NCBI GenBank assembly: GCA_910589415.1
Contig: OU342630.1
Coordinates: forward strand, 48,206,012-48,270,011
DNA length: 64,000 nt
Direction of reading: 5' to 3'
From: Malachius bipustulatus
Lineage: Eukaryota; Arthropoda; Insecta; Coleoptera; Melyridae
Below, piece after piece: positions 1 to 11,973 of the stretch; position 1 is the stretch's first letter; each line of letters begins with the position of its first letter. The notes beneath the pieces are model-generated. The model saw only the letters and a program-made list of their open reading frames with translations. It did not search any database and was not told where the DNA came from. A program made the position numbers and the translations under genes.

Positions 1-115
1 TACAAACATGCTGATTAGACCAAATTATAGAGAATTAAATTATTCATGAATGTGTCGCGAATAAAATACTCTAATTTAATTATAAAGTGTACTTTTCGCG
101 AGAATTCTATACGAT

Positions 116-128
116 GGGACACCCTGTA
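116..128. repeat. Right end of a CAGGGTG-type DNA element
   Basis: GGGACACCCTG followed by TA matches the right terminus of the fold-back elements further on (for example at 12999 and 14197). The rest of this element lies left of the window or is lost. Bases 1-115 show nothing else I recognise. Confidence 0.5.
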
Positions 129-545
129 TATGCAAGAAATAACATTTCTGTAACATCGTTCTCCAACTATAAAGCTATCGAGAAACACTTTGAACTAACA
201 ATAGGTGAGTTCCTGATTGAAGGATGTAGGCTGTTTATTGTTGTTGTCTATCGCACGCCAGATAGTATTTTGGACAGTTTTCTCAAGAACCTGGAAGAGA
301 CTCTGTTGAGGATCCGCAGGCCTGATAGCAGATACATTGTGTGCGGTGATTTCAATGCTGATTTTCCTGTGACCGGTAAGAAACAAAGTGCTATTTTACA
401 GTTATTTTTGAGGTTTAATTTGGAGAGACATATTTGTGAATACACACGAATAACGAGATCTTCCAAGACATGTATTGATAATATTTTTTCGGACATGACA
501 TGTGAATTTGCAGGTGTATTTAGTGTATTTATATCAATTATGTAA
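129..545 (+). pseudogene. LINE endonuclease (EEP) fragment
   Basis: The translation contains VVVYRTP and CGDFNADF, the core of the apurinic-like endonuclease/exonuclease/phosphatase domain of non-LTR retrotransposons; this enzyme nicks target DNA to prime reverse transcription. The N-terminal half of the domain is missing. An ATG at 87 is not the true start, because 87-128 belongs to the terminus of another element. The frame breaks near 525-545; coding similarity continues in other frames through an A-run at 560-569 into the linker before the reverse transcriptase. It is the 5' part of the same broken element as the next entry, of CR1/Jockey-like type; the clade is not certain. Confidence 0.75.
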
Positions 546-2405
546 GTTTTCGCTACCACAAAAAAAAAATGCAACGCAAAGGATCCGAAAACAGCTGGTA
601 GGAGGGTTGTGAATGAAAGGTCACTTGATGATTTTATTGCCATGTTGGCTTGTGAGTCGTGGGAGGGTATGTTATGCCGCGACTGATTTCAATATTAAGT
701 TTAATGAATTTTATATCATTTTCCTCTCATGCTACGATAGGGCTTTTCCAATTAGGCAAGTTAGGATTCGTAGTGGCAAGGGTTCAAGGTTTCCGACAAA
801 ACTACGCATGTTGCATGATTTTTTATGTGAAATGTCCGGATTGGCCAAGACAACAAATAATTTAATTATAAAAAATAGATACAGACTTCTTAAAGGGTTG
901 TATGATAAGGAGGCAAGAACAACACGAATTCAAATGAATGACAGAAGAATCCTATTGTCTGGGAACAAGGTGAAGGAGAGCTGGAAGATAATTAACGAGA
1001 AGATAAACAAGGATAAGAAATATCCTACTACAGAACTAAGCGTGGATGATAAAAAGGTGTCGAATCCTGAGGAGGTATGTACTCGTTTTAACAACTATTT
1101 CACCGGGTTTTCTGATGCCAGGACTAAGCCCGATTATGACCGTTTTATTTTGCGGCCAGGGCCTTCCGCTAGCTTTTATATTTTTCCCACTACTCCTCTT
1201 GAGGTGATGGATTTAATAACGCGTACCAGTAAAACAAATTCAGCTGGAAGCGATGATATGTACGGAGGGGTGGTTAGATTTGTTGCGGATGTGCTTTGTG
1301 AACCACTTTCTTACTTGATAAATCAGTCGTTCGCCTTTGGTACGTTTCCAGACTCACTAAAGGTGTCGCGGTGTATTCCTATATATAAGGGCAAGGGGCC
1401 AAGAGACAGCATCGAGAATTATAATAGACCAATTTCTATTCAAACCATATTTGGTAAGATTTTCGAGTTGGCGTTCAAGGATAGGCTTCTTGATTTTTTG
1501 AAAAAATATAGTCTTCTGTCTGAGTGTCAACATGGGTTCACGGAGTCTCGCTCCACAGTCACTGCGGTTTCCGAGGCGATGTCATCGATCTTGTCGTCGC
1601 TAGAGCAGCGCAAACATGTCATTGCTTTCTTTTATGATCTTAGTCGTGCTTTTGACTCTGTTGATCATCAACTACTTGTATTGAAATTATACAACTTGGG
1701 TATTCGAGGAGTACCCAACAAATGGATTGAATCATACTTAAATAATAGGTATCAGCAAGTTACCTTGGGGGACAGTCGCTCGACCGCTGAGGTTGTGAAA
1801 GTTGGAGTACCACAGGGCTCAATTTTGGGCCCCTTGTTATTTGTTTTGTTTGTAGATGATGTCATCGCAAGATGTAGTACCCAAGGTGAGATGGTATTGT
1901 ATGCGGATGACACTAATATAATAGTCTCCGAATCAGATTTGGCTGCAACAATGGAGCGAGGTGTTGCTGCAACGGAGACTTTCAGTGACTGGTGTTTGGA
2001 GAACGGATTGACACTTAACTTAAAGAAAACAAACTGTATGTCCTTTGTCGCGAGCAACCGCAGATTAAACGTAACATCGGCTGTAAGGGTGGGTCGGGAG
2101 ACGATTGAGTGCGCTCGAGCTTTGAAATTCTTGGGTGTGATGTTGGACTCTAGACTCACCTGGAGGGACCACATAGACCAGTTGGGTAGCAAGATGAGTA
2201 CCTTTTGCTACATTCTGAAATGCTTGAGAGGGTCTGTGTCCGAGGAAGTTTTGCTTTTGTTTTACCATGGTCCGGTTCAAGCACTTCTTTCTTATGGATT
2301 GTTGTTTTGGGGATCATCACATTTCAGGAATGCCTTTATCGCACAAAAGAAAGTTATAAGATCATTGACGGGAGCCCCACCTAGAAGCCACTGTCGACCA
2401 CTATT
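546..2405 (+). pseudogene. LINE reverse transcriptase, frameshifted and 3'-truncated
   Basis: From about 690 to 2405 one frame encodes a non-LTR reverse transcriptase. Motifs in order are NYNRPIS (a one-residue insertion in the usual NYRPIS), HGFTESRST, FFYDLSRAFDSVDH (motif A with catalytic D), GVPQGSILGPLLF, YADDTNIIV (catalytic YADD), and LKFLGVMLDSRLTW. The thumb follows, and then similarity stops at 2405, where a non-coding repeat begins whose start recurs at about 4066. The C-terminus and 3' UTR are therefore missing. The in-frame ATG at 613 is not the natural start, since the real polyprotein would run on from the endonuclease fragment. Jockey/CR1-like. Confidence 0.8.
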
Positions 2406-4066
2406 TAAAAAACCTTCTTGCGCATCAATCGCAGAAATAGTGTATTTTTATGCGATTCAATTCTGAATATTTTCACCGCTTTTTAAATTGGCTTTCTGAA
2501 ATTTTCCATAGTCAGGTCATATTAGCGTAGTGGTTTACTGAGAAAATTTCATTTCATTTAGTTTGAAAACGTGCCTTAGAATGGATTTTTAAATTTAACA
2601 AAATTAAAAAAAAAACTGACAAATTTTAAAAAAATTTTCCTTTTCCTGTGTCCGCCACTGGCTAACTTTACTTAAAAAATACTAATCTTTACACTACCTT
2701 TAATAAATTCGCAAAAAGTGAAAGGGGAATTTTGAAAACCAAAAATTTGAAATTTTAGAGGAATAAACATCATGTAAAAATATTCGAATATCTCCGCCAT
2801 TTTTCTTATTTGCTTCTTGAAATTTTTCAGAGTTAGGGGTTATTCGTATAGTTGTCTACTGGAAAAACTTCAGCTCAATTCCTTCAAAAAAGGCTCATAA
2901 ACGGTTATAGAAATTTAGCCATTTTTACCCTTTTCTTACCCACGCCACTGGCTTATTAATAAAAAAATATGCAAATTTTCTTGCATTAACTCAAATTTAG
3001 AATAATTTTCTTCCAATCGTGTTAATTTGGTTTAAATTTGTTTTTCTAACTTGCTTATAGGTGGGTAGGTATTATAGGGGTGCAAAATCTGGCAATTTTT
3101 TCTAAAATTGAAAAGGCCGCCATTTTGAAACTGCTCGATTTTACTCAAATACAGTACCAGACGACTCCTTGCGGCTATCTTTCTCATAAAAAAATTTCAG
3201 ATTGAAAACTGCGACCAGAAACCGTGCCTCATAGACGGTTTTTGTTTTTAATTTGGAGGGACACCCTGTAGAAGTAACGCAGCTTTAGGGAATTTTTTTA
3301 CGAAAATCAAATATCATTTCGAAGTTTCACAAGGGTAAAAAATTTCGTTCACTAATCCTTAAATATGAAGCTACAACAGCGGTTTAAAAATTTTAAAGAA
3401 ATAAACATCATATGAAAAAAATATTAATATCTCCGCCATTTTTCTTATTTACTTCTTGAAACTTTTAAGGGTTTAAGGATATTAGTGTACTTGCCTACTG
3501 TGAAAATTTCAGTTCAATTTCTTTAAAAATGAACTCATAAACGGTTATAGAAATTTAGACATTTTTACCCTTTTCCTACCCACGCCACTGGCTTATGAAT
3601 ATAAATAATGCCAATTTTATTGCTTTAATTCAAATTTCAAATAGTTTTATTCCAATTTTGTTAATTTTATTTGAAAGTTTTATTGCCATCTTGCTCATAC
3701 GGAGACTCAAAAAAAAGCAAATTTTCCAAAAATTCAAATGGCTGCCATTTTGAAACGGCTTGGCCGATTTTGCTCAAGTGCAATACCAGACCACTCCTTG
3801 TAGATATCTTACTCCCACAAAAATTTCAGCCTCCTAGATTCAAAACGGCGACCTGAAATGAGATGACAAAACCCGGATTTCTGGAACTTTGAAGGGACAC
3901 CCTGTAGAAGTGATGGGACTTTTGGAAATTTTTTCAACGAAAATCTAACGTCATTCCAAAGATTCACAAGAATCCAAAATTTCGTTCACTAATCTTGATA
4001 GATAAAGCTACAGGAGCGTTTTGAAAATCGAAATTTCGCGATTTTGGAGAAATATATAAATATATA
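2406..4066. repeat. Non-coding ~635-bp repeat, copy A (about 2.5 monomers)
   Basis: The stretch consists of diverged monomers of about 635 bp. Landmarks recur at that spacing: GGGACACCCTGTAGAAGT at 3257 and 3895, and a block with CTCATAAACGGTTATAG at about 2895 and 3533. No long ORF is present. It starts inside the broken LINE reverse transcriptase at 2406, and its first ~1 kb is repeated nearly unchanged from 4067, so the block has been duplicated as a 1.66-kb unit. No transposase or terminal inverted repeat was seen. Related monomers lie at 17336-18836. Confidence 0.7.
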
Positions 4067-6078
4067 AAAACCTTCTTGCGCATCAATCGCAGAAATAGTG
4101 TATTTTTATGCGATTCAATTCTGAATATTTTCACCGCTTTTTAAATTGGCTTTCTGAAATTTTCCATAGTCAGGTCATATTAGCGTAGTGGTTTACTGAG
4201 AAAATTTCATTTCATTTAGTTTGAAAACGTGTCTTAGAATGGATTTTTAAATTTAACAAAATAAAAAAAAAATGACAAATTTTAAAAATTTTTCCCTTTT
4301 CCTGTGTCCGCCACTGGCTAACTTTACTTAAAAAATACTATTCTTTACACTACCTTTAATAAATTCGCAAAAAGTGAAAGGGGAATTTTGAAAACCGAAA
4401 ATTTGAAATTTTAGAGGAATAAACATCATGTAAAAATATTCGAATATCTCCGCCATTTTTCTCATTTCCTTCTTGAAATTTTTCAGAGTTAGAGGTTATT
4501 CGTGTAGTTGTCTACTGGAAAAACTTCAGCTCAATTCCTTCAAAAAAGGCTCATAAACGGTTATAGAAATTTAGCCATTTTTACCCTTTTCTACCCACGC
4601 CACTGGCTGATTAATGAAAAATATGCAAATTTTACTGCATTAACTCAAATTTAAAATAATTTTCTTCCAATCGTGTTAATTTGGTTTAAATTTGTTTTTC
4701 TAACTCGCTTATAGGTAGGTAGGTATAGGGGTTCAAAATCTGGCAATTTTTTCTAAAATTGAAAAGGCCGCCATTTTGAAACGGCTCGATTTTACTCAAA
4801 TACAGTACCAGACGACTCCTTGCGGCTATCTTATTCATAAAAAATTTCAGCCCCCTAGATTGAAAACTGCGACCAGAAACCGTGCCTCATAGACGGTTTT
4901 TGTTTTTAATTTGGAGGGACACCCTGTAGAAGTAACGCAGCTTTAGGGACTTTTTTTACGAAAATCAAATGTCATTTCAAAGTTTCACAAGGGTAAAAAA
5001 TTTCGTTTACTAATCCTTAAATATGAAGCTACAGCAGCGGTTTTAAAATTTTAAAGAAATATACATCATAATGAAAATTTTTTGGGAAAACTCCCCACCT
5101 ACCTACCAAAAAAAAAGAAAATATCTTCTCGTGGTTTCGAACCCACATCAACAGTTTATTAAACATGCATGTAATGAACTGAACCACGGTGGGTTTCGAG
5201 TTTGTAGTGCTGATTTGCGTGGATAGGTATATGTAGTACGTCAGGTACCTATTATACACCTAGCACATTTTATTTTTTAAACTGGTCGTATCTTTGTTAT
5301 TAAAAAACCAATTTGAATACTTTTTTCACCTGCATGTAGGTGATTTAATTGTTGTTGCGTTTGCTCTTCTAATTTTCAGAACCATTCATAATTGAATGTG
5401 AAAAAAAATAAAAAAGAAATTGCGAACCATTTCATCGATTTAAAAAAAAAATTTCGTTTAAAGTGCTACAGATTAATCGAGGCGAATTGAAGCTAAGACA
5501 TCAAATTATATGTTAAAGCAAAAAAAAATGGAAAATTTCTGTTCAACTTCTTCAAAAATGGACTCATAAACGGTTATAGAATTGACACATTTTCACCCTT
5601 TTTCCTACCCCCGACACTGGCTTATTAATGGAAAATATGCTAATTTTATTGCATTAACTCAAATTTCCAATAATTTTCTTCAAATCCTGTTGATTTGATT
5701 TCAAAGTTTTTTTGCTATCTTGCTCATACAGTGGCTCAAAAAATTGGAAATTTTCCGAAAATTAAAATGGCTGCCATTTTGAAACGGCTCGGCCAATTTT
5801 GCTCAAGTGCAATACCAGACCACTCCTTGTGGATATCTTACTCCCACAAAAATTTCAGCCTCCTAGATTCAAAACTGCGACCTGAAATGAGATGACAAAA
5901 ACCGGATACCTGGAATTTTGAAGGGACACCCTGTAGAAGTGATGGGACTTTTGGACAGTTTTTCAACGAAAATCCAACGTCATTCCCAAATTTTACAAGG
6001 ACCCAAAATTTCGTTCACTAATCTCAAAAGATAAAGCCACAGGAGCGTTTTTAAAATCGAAATTTCGCGATTTTGGAG

Positions 6079-6080
<2 letters not shown>
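4067..6080. repeat. Non-coding ~635-bp repeat, copy B with an insertion
   Basis: A direct repeat of copy A offset by about 1660 bp; the landmark GGGACACCCTGTAGAAGT lies at 4917 and 5925. The second interval is about 370 bp longer than in copy A because 5070-5515 holds unrelated sequence, including a tRNA-like segment. The block ends in an AT tract. No coding potential. Confidence 0.7.
5085..5200 (-). mobile_element. Possible tRNA-derived SINE head
   Basis: On the minus strand there is an A-box-like TGGTTCAGTTCA (5175-5186) and a B-box-like GGTTCGAAACC (5133-5143), about 43 bases apart, the spacing of the two RNA polymerase III promoter boxes in a tRNA. The T stem pairs poorly and no full acceptor stem forms, so a working tRNA gene is unlikely. 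It lies in the insertion that interrupts the 635-bp repeat. A decayed SINE fits best, but I see no tail or target duplication. Confidence 0.35.

Positions 6081-6110
<30 letters not shown>
6081..6110. repeat. (AT)n microsatellite
   Basis: Fifteen uninterrupted AT units at the end of repeat copy B. Confidence 0.95.
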
Positions 6111-6114
<4 letters not shown>

Positions 6115-7458
6115 ATGGTTCGCAGGGACTGCGCTTTCTCTACTCTTTTTTGAAAATTTATTTTCGTCTTTGATTCCCTCTTACCATAAACAAATTATTT
6201 ATTTAGGGGGCCTTTCTTTTTTAAAAATTAATAAAAGTTTAGTCTGTATGAGACCTCTATTACTCAGAGTGAGTTCAAGTACCTTTTTTTTATAAATTTT
6301 TGAAAATTTTCATAACCTATAAACTTCTATTGAAACTCAATTTAAATTTGTTTGGGTTTTATTACAATTAGAAATTTTCCCAACAATAGCACTTACAACA
6401 ACTAACTTAAAAATAACTTAAAATTACTCACAGTTTGTTCCCTTATTCTATTCCCTTGATGAATCTTCTTCGTCACCGACTTTCTGTCTTATTTCTTGAC
6501 AGAAGTCCTTCGTAGGTTAACGAAAGGAATAACCCACGGAATCAGCTGTTGAACAAAGCTTGAAGTCAACTCTAGTAGCCTTGCTGTTTGTGTGTCAGCA
6601 ATTTCAATGTAGATCTCTGCACGGATATATCCAATTCGCTGCTACGTTTTTCTATCTTCAATGTCAAAATCGCAGAATCCAAATCGCTGCACGGCTGTAC
6701 CCAAATCAAACTGCAATTGTCAGCTGCCTGCTAGCCAAATCTCCGCACGGCTGTATCCAAATCTAATTGCAGTTGTCAGCTACCAGCTAACCAAATCTCT
6801 CCTTCTAACCTATATGTTTCTTCTTGTAGTCAGCTACGGCCTCTGTTCTTTTCCAAATTCTTGATGTTCGAAATTTTTCTAGATGTTCACGATGTTCACG
6901 ATGTTTGGTTATGATTTCGTGATCTACACTGCTTAACTTGTGTTTTATGAATCTCTCAAATAATCGTTGTTTTTCTATTTATAGTTTTTATTGTAACTAT
7001 GTAAATTCGATTGTTATCTGCTTGACAACATATTATTTCTCACTATGACAGCGGATAATTTTTGTATTTTCCTTCCAATCAACATCTATGAAATTAATTT
7101 CTCTTCTGGAGTACAACACACAAAATCCTCTTTGGACCTGTTATGTTTTCCCCCTTCTAACAGCCAATTTCCCTGCTACTAGAGTTGCTGTTCGTTTCTT
7201 CCAAATTGTGATTTTTTATAATTTTATGCTTGACATTTCCCCCATACACTCTATCTTATTCTAATTATTCTAATTATTTTACAAAAACTATTCTATGATA
7301 TTTCACCTTATTATTACATTATTTTCTAATCTACTGTCCCAAACAAATCTAAATATTCTGTTCCAATAGAACTTCTCAAAAACTAAAGACTATTTTTCAT
7401 GAAAAAAAAAAACTATTACTTCGTAAATAAGCATAATGAGCCTTTTATAACAATATAA
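6111..7458. other. No gene seen; short minisatellite inside
   Basis: No convincing coding sequence. A 56-bp imperfect tandem repeat occupies about 6691-6802 (blocks starting ACGGCTGTA at 6691 and 6747). TGTTATGG at 6110 and CTGTTATG at about 7138, followed by a C-rich run, could be the edges of a minus-strand solo LTR with a polypurine tract, but no partner LTR or coding region was found. Confidence 0.4.
6691..6802. repeat. 56-bp minisatellite, two units
   Basis: Two adjacent imperfect copies of a 56-bp unit beginning ACGGCTGTA, with a weaker relative just upstream (about 6625). Confidence 0.6.
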
Positions 7459-7548
7459 ATATATATATATATATATATAGTGAAGGGTGGTAACGGGAAA
7501 AACAGCTTAAGTAATTTTGGGCATTTATTCGAGTGCTCTATTGTTTGT

Positions 7549-7589
7549 ACATCGACGTTTCGGTATAGTACATACCATCTTCAGGATGC
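7549..7589 (-). ncRNA. Hammerhead-ribozyme-like motif, Penelope left end
   Basis: Minus strand: stem I GCATC/GATGT (last pair G.U), core CTGAAGA, stem II GGTA/TACC after one extra T, core GAA, minimal stem III ACGT, then C at the predicted cleavage point. Conserved CUGANGA, GAAA and GUC are all present. The extra U between A9 and stem II and the two-base stem III are unusual, so single-copy cleavage may be weak. Hammerheads are known in the terminal repeats of Penelope-like elements. Confidence 0.6.
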
Positions 7590-8107
7590 TAAAATTTAAT
7601 TACATCTAAAGTTAGAGATGGTCCAGGTTATCATAATTATTGTCTTCCTTACCAAACTGTGAGGATTTCTTAAAGTTAAAACTGGACAAAAAACACAAAG
7701 ATAAAAATACATCAATAGGACAACTACTCTACATTGTTAAAAAAATAAAATCAATACATTATCACTTAGTTATGTTCTACGATTGCTAGCACAAATTTTG
7801 ATTAACTTCAATTTCTTGTTTTGTTGTGAAGGCGGCCATTATGTCTTTCAGTGAGATATTAATGTTTACATTTTTGTTATCAGTTATTTCCTCTTCTTTT
7901 TAATTCAATATTTTTAGTTCTTTAAGAAACAGACAGGTGATTATTTCAGTTTTAATTGATGTTTACGTCTGATGACTGGTGACAGTTTGATTGAAGTTGG
8001 TATTGGTGAGGAGTGAAGTGACAGTGCCAGAGGTGACACGCACAACGAACTCCAGTCATGCTCAGAACGTTGTTAATTATTATTATTAAATTTTGAAAAT
8101 TTATGAG

Positions 8108-8863
8108 TCAGGTGAGCCGAGGGTTGTTATTGGAATTAAGTTTTATCAGGTAGGAATAGATGTTGCTTATTTTTTCTATGTCTGCTCTATGATTCATGGT
8201 GTTTTCTGTTTTTGATATGTGAAACATTTCTAAGAAGCATCTCTTGCGTTGATTAGTTTCAATTTCTAGGATTTTTGAGTTTTGAAAGTCTGCTTCATGA
8301 GAAGTATTGCGACAATGTTCTGCTAATGCGCATTTCTTGTCCGGATTTTTTATGTCGCTCTTGTGTTGTGTAATACGTTTTTTTAAAAGTTGGGATGTTT
8401 GACCTATATAAACCAATTCACAGGCTTCGCATGGAATCTGATATATTACATTCCTCTGTTTTTCACTCGGTATCCTGTCTTTCAGTCCGCTGAACAGTCT
8501 GTCAATTGTGAAGAAATTCTTTTTTGCTATTTTTATATCATCTGTTTTAAGGAGGTTTGTCAGTTTATTCGTGAGATCGTTTATCTGTGGAAGTGAGACG
8601 AATCGTGGTTGGGTAACTGTTGTGTGGTGTCTATTATTTTGGTTTTGTGTGTTTGGCTGCCTTGTTGTGCTATATAGAATTCTGTTTAGTAGGTTTTTGG
8701 GATAGCCATTGGTTTCAAGAATGGATTTTAAGTTTATGAGATTTTTTTGTAACAGGGTAGGATGAGAGATGTTTCTCACTCTCTCTTTCATGTTGCGGAT
8801 TAAATTTATTTTTTGTTGCATGGGGTGGTTTGATAAATAATGAATAAATCTGTTTGATGACAT
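8108..8863 (-). pseudogene. Penelope GIY-YIG domain, inverted duplicate
   Basis: A 251-codon frame identical in translation to the plus-strand C-terminus at 10558-11313. It carries IYQIPCE, LVYIGQT and KRITQHK of the GIY-YIG nuclease. The reverse transcriptase part is missing from this copy, because the inverted repeat stops at 8878, just upstream of the ATG, which is an internal methionine of the full protein. It is a duplicated fragment rather than an independent gene. Confidence 0.85.
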
Positions 8864-8880
8864 GGGTTTTCTATACCATG

Positions 8881-8961
8881 GAATATCCTCCGGTTCCGCC
8901 AGCTTGCTAACTTGATGTTTGTTCTAGCCCAGTAGCAAGCTGGCGGAACCGGATGATATTC
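8881..8961. repeat. Perfectly placed hairpin at the head-to-head junction
   Basis: Arms 8881-8909 and 8933-8961 are inverted copies of 29 bp with one mismatch; the loop is 23 nt. It separates the inverted Penelope fragment from the intact-orientation copy. I saw no hammerhead core in it. Confidence 0.85.
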
Positions 8962-11313
8962 TTGCATCAATGCAACAAATTTGGACTACAACCACCTCAT
9001 ATCACAAACAGTATTAGCAGTCTATTCAACCTCATAACAGAGACCAGAGCAGCACCAAAGGTTATAAAAAAGAACATACAGGTGATAAATAATCTATTAA
9101 AATTTGAGATCAGGTGTACAGTGGAGAAAATTATTGAGTTGGAGAGGGAGTTGTCCAGAGATTGGCAGTTTTTGGAGGACTCTCTTCCCAACCACATCTT
9201 ATATGAATTTAAACGGAGAAATGATGTTGCTTACAACAGAAACTTTCATTTGATCAAACATAAGAACCAAAATAAGTTCAATAATTTACTACAAAATCTA
9301 AACAACAAACTAAAAACCAACGATTCATGGTGTAAAAATGTTAGCAACACTACACTACCCACCAATATTCATAAATTCCTGTCACTAGGTCCAAAATTCA
9401 GTTTAGAGGTACCCAGTCATAACTTTCCAATTCAAAAATTGTTAGCCGATGTTGACGATATAATAAACAAACACCCCAACCACGAAAACAAAGATCTTCT
9501 ACGAGCACAGTCCACCCATCTCATTACCAACTATTATATAAACTCACAACCTAATCATAACAAGTTTCTTTTCCAACTATTCATAGAAACAAAAACGTTC
9601 CTGAAAAATCATCCTGACCTCATAGTAACCCAGTCAGATAAGGGAAACGTCACAGTGATTATGTCCAGACAAGACTATCATAGATTAGCAAACAACATAA
9701 TAGGGGATAATAAATACTATAAACCGCTCACCAGGGATCCAACTTTAACAATACAAAATAAGGTCAACCAAACCATCAAAGACCTATATAACAAAAGATA
9801 CATCAATGAAACTGAGGCAAAATCCCTTTATGAATATAACTCAATTCCTGCCAGATTCTATGGCATGCCCAAAATACACAAGCCAGAATTAAGCCTCAGA
9901 CCGATAGTGTCTTGCATAAATACCCCCACATCCAAAATATCCAAATTTGTAGCCCAAATACTCCAGGCATCCCTTGACAACGAAAACAGATATTTTATCA
10001 GAGATTCTTTCCATTTCTCTGAACAGTTTAACAATTTTCAATTGCCTAAAGACCATATTCTTGTCAGCTTTGACGTCATATCTTTATATACTAATATCCC
10101 CACAGATCTGGTATTAGAAGTTGTAGAAAAAAAGTGGGATACTATAAAAACACATACAAACATACAGAAAACAGATTTCACACAGTTAATAAAATTAATT
10201 TTTGACTCGAACTACTTTTCATTCGACAACAAACTCTATAAACAAACATTCGGCTGTCCAATGGGATCTAGCTTAAGTCCGATAGTAGCCAGAATAGTGA
10301 TGGACCACATATTGGACGAGATTTGTGACTCACTCCCATTCCAACTACCCTTTATAAAAAAAATACGTGGATGACATCATAACAGCGGTTCCCAAAGATC
10401 AAATAGAGTCCACATTAGACTATTTCAATCGACATAATGAACATAACATATCCAGTTCACTAAGGAAACAGAGATTAACAACTCCATACCATTCCTTGAC
10501 ACCAAAATAATTAGATTACCTAATGATCAAATAATACTTGATTGGTATAGAAAACCCATGTCATCAAACAGATTTATTCATTATTTATCAAACCACCCCA
10601 TGCAACAAAAAATAAATTTAATCCGCAACATGAAAGAGAGAGTGAGAAACATCTCTCATCCTACCCTGTTACAAAAAAATCTCATAAACTTAAAATCCAT
10701 TCTTGAAACCAATGGCTATCCCAAAAACCTACTAAACAGAATTCTATATAGCACAACAAGGCAGCCAAACACACAAAACCAAAATAATAGACACCACACA
10801 ACAGTTACCCAACCACGATTCGTCTCACTTCCACAGATAAACGATCTCACGAATAAACTGACAAACCTCCTTAAAACAGATGATATAAAAATAGCAAAAA
10901 AGAATTTCTTCACAATTGACAGACTGTTCAGCGGACTGAAAGACAGGATACCGAGTGAAAAACAGAGGAATGTAATATATCAGATTCCATGCGAAGCCTG
11001 TGAATTGGTTTATATAGGTCAAACATCCCAACTTTTAAAAAAACGTATTACACAACACAAGAGCGACATAAAAAATCCGGACAAGAAATGCGCATTAGCA
11101 GAACATTGTCGCAATACTTCTCATGAAGCAGACTTTCAAAACTCAAAAATCCTAGAAATTGAAACTAATCAACGCAAGAGATGCTTCTTAGAAATGTTTC
11201 ACATATCAAAAACAGAAAACACCATGAATCATAGAGCAGACATAGAAAAAATAAGCAACATCTATTCCTACCTGATAAAACTTAATTCCAATAACAACCC
11301 TCGGCTCACCTGA
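8953..11313 (+). pseudogene. Penelope-like RT / GIY-YIG endonuclease, two frameshifts
   Basis: This is the replication protein of a Penelope-like element; it reverse-transcribes element RNA and cleaves target DNA. Residues 1-473 (8953-10374) hold the Penelope RT, with SDKGNVTVI, RFYGMPKIHK, LRPIVSC, SFDVISLYTNIP (catalytic D) and GCPMGSSLSP. The catalytic YVDD lies directly after an A8 run at 10358-10365; one extra A throws it out of frame. A second, compensating indel near 10460 (before QFTKET) brings the frame back, so 10558-11313 continues in the original frame with DWYRKP, then GIY-YIG motifs IYQIPCE, LVYIGQT, the R of KRITQHK and a downstream E. No other stops are seen, so decay is slight. 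The start at 8953 is the first in-frame ATG, 3' of the hairpin. Confidence 0.85.
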
Positions 11314-11829
11314 CTCATAAATTTTCAAAATTTAATAATAATAATTAACAACGTTCTGAGCATGACTGGAGTTCGTTGTGCGTGTCACCTCTGGCACTGT
11401 CACTTCACTCCTCACCAATACCAACTTCAATCAAACTGTCACCAGTCATCAGACGTAAACATCAATTAAAACTGAAATAATCACCTGTCTGTTTCTTAAA
11501 GAACTAAAAATATTGAATTAAAAAGAAGAGGAAATAACTGATAACAAAAATGTAAACATTAATATCTCACTGAAAGACATAATGGCCGCCTTCACAACAA
11601 AACAAGAAATTGAAGTTAATCAAAATTTGTGCTAGCAATCTAGAACATAACTAAGTGATAATGTATTGATTTTATTTTTTTAACAATGTAGAGTAGTTGT
11701 CCTATTGATGTATTTTTATCTTTGTGTTTTTTGTCCAGTTTTAACTTAAGAAATACTCACAGTTTGGTAAGGAAGACAATAATTATGATAACCTGGACCA
11801 TCTCTAACTTTAGATGTAATTAAATTTTA

Positions 11830-11870
11830 GCATCCTGAAGATGGTATGTACTATCCCGAAACGTCGATGT
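11830..11870 (+). ncRNA. Hammerhead-ribozyme-like motif, Penelope right end
   Basis: Plus-strand counterpart of 7549-7589: stem I 11830-11834 with 11866-11870, CTGAAGA 11835-11841, GAA 11858-11860, ACGT 11861-11864, predicted cleavage after C11865. Stem II is one pair weaker than in the left copy (TATCCC replaces TATACC). Confidence 0.55.
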
Positions 11871-11971
11871 ACAAACAATAGAGCACTCGAATAAATGCCC
11901 AAAATTACTTAAGCTGTTTTTCCCGTTACCACCCTTCACTATTGGTAATCAAAATACAGCGTGAATTCTTG

Positions 11972-11973
<2 letters not shown>

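Noticed and set aside
5133..5193. A functional tRNA gene
   Set aside because: T-stem pairing fails at three of five positions and no acceptor stem is found.
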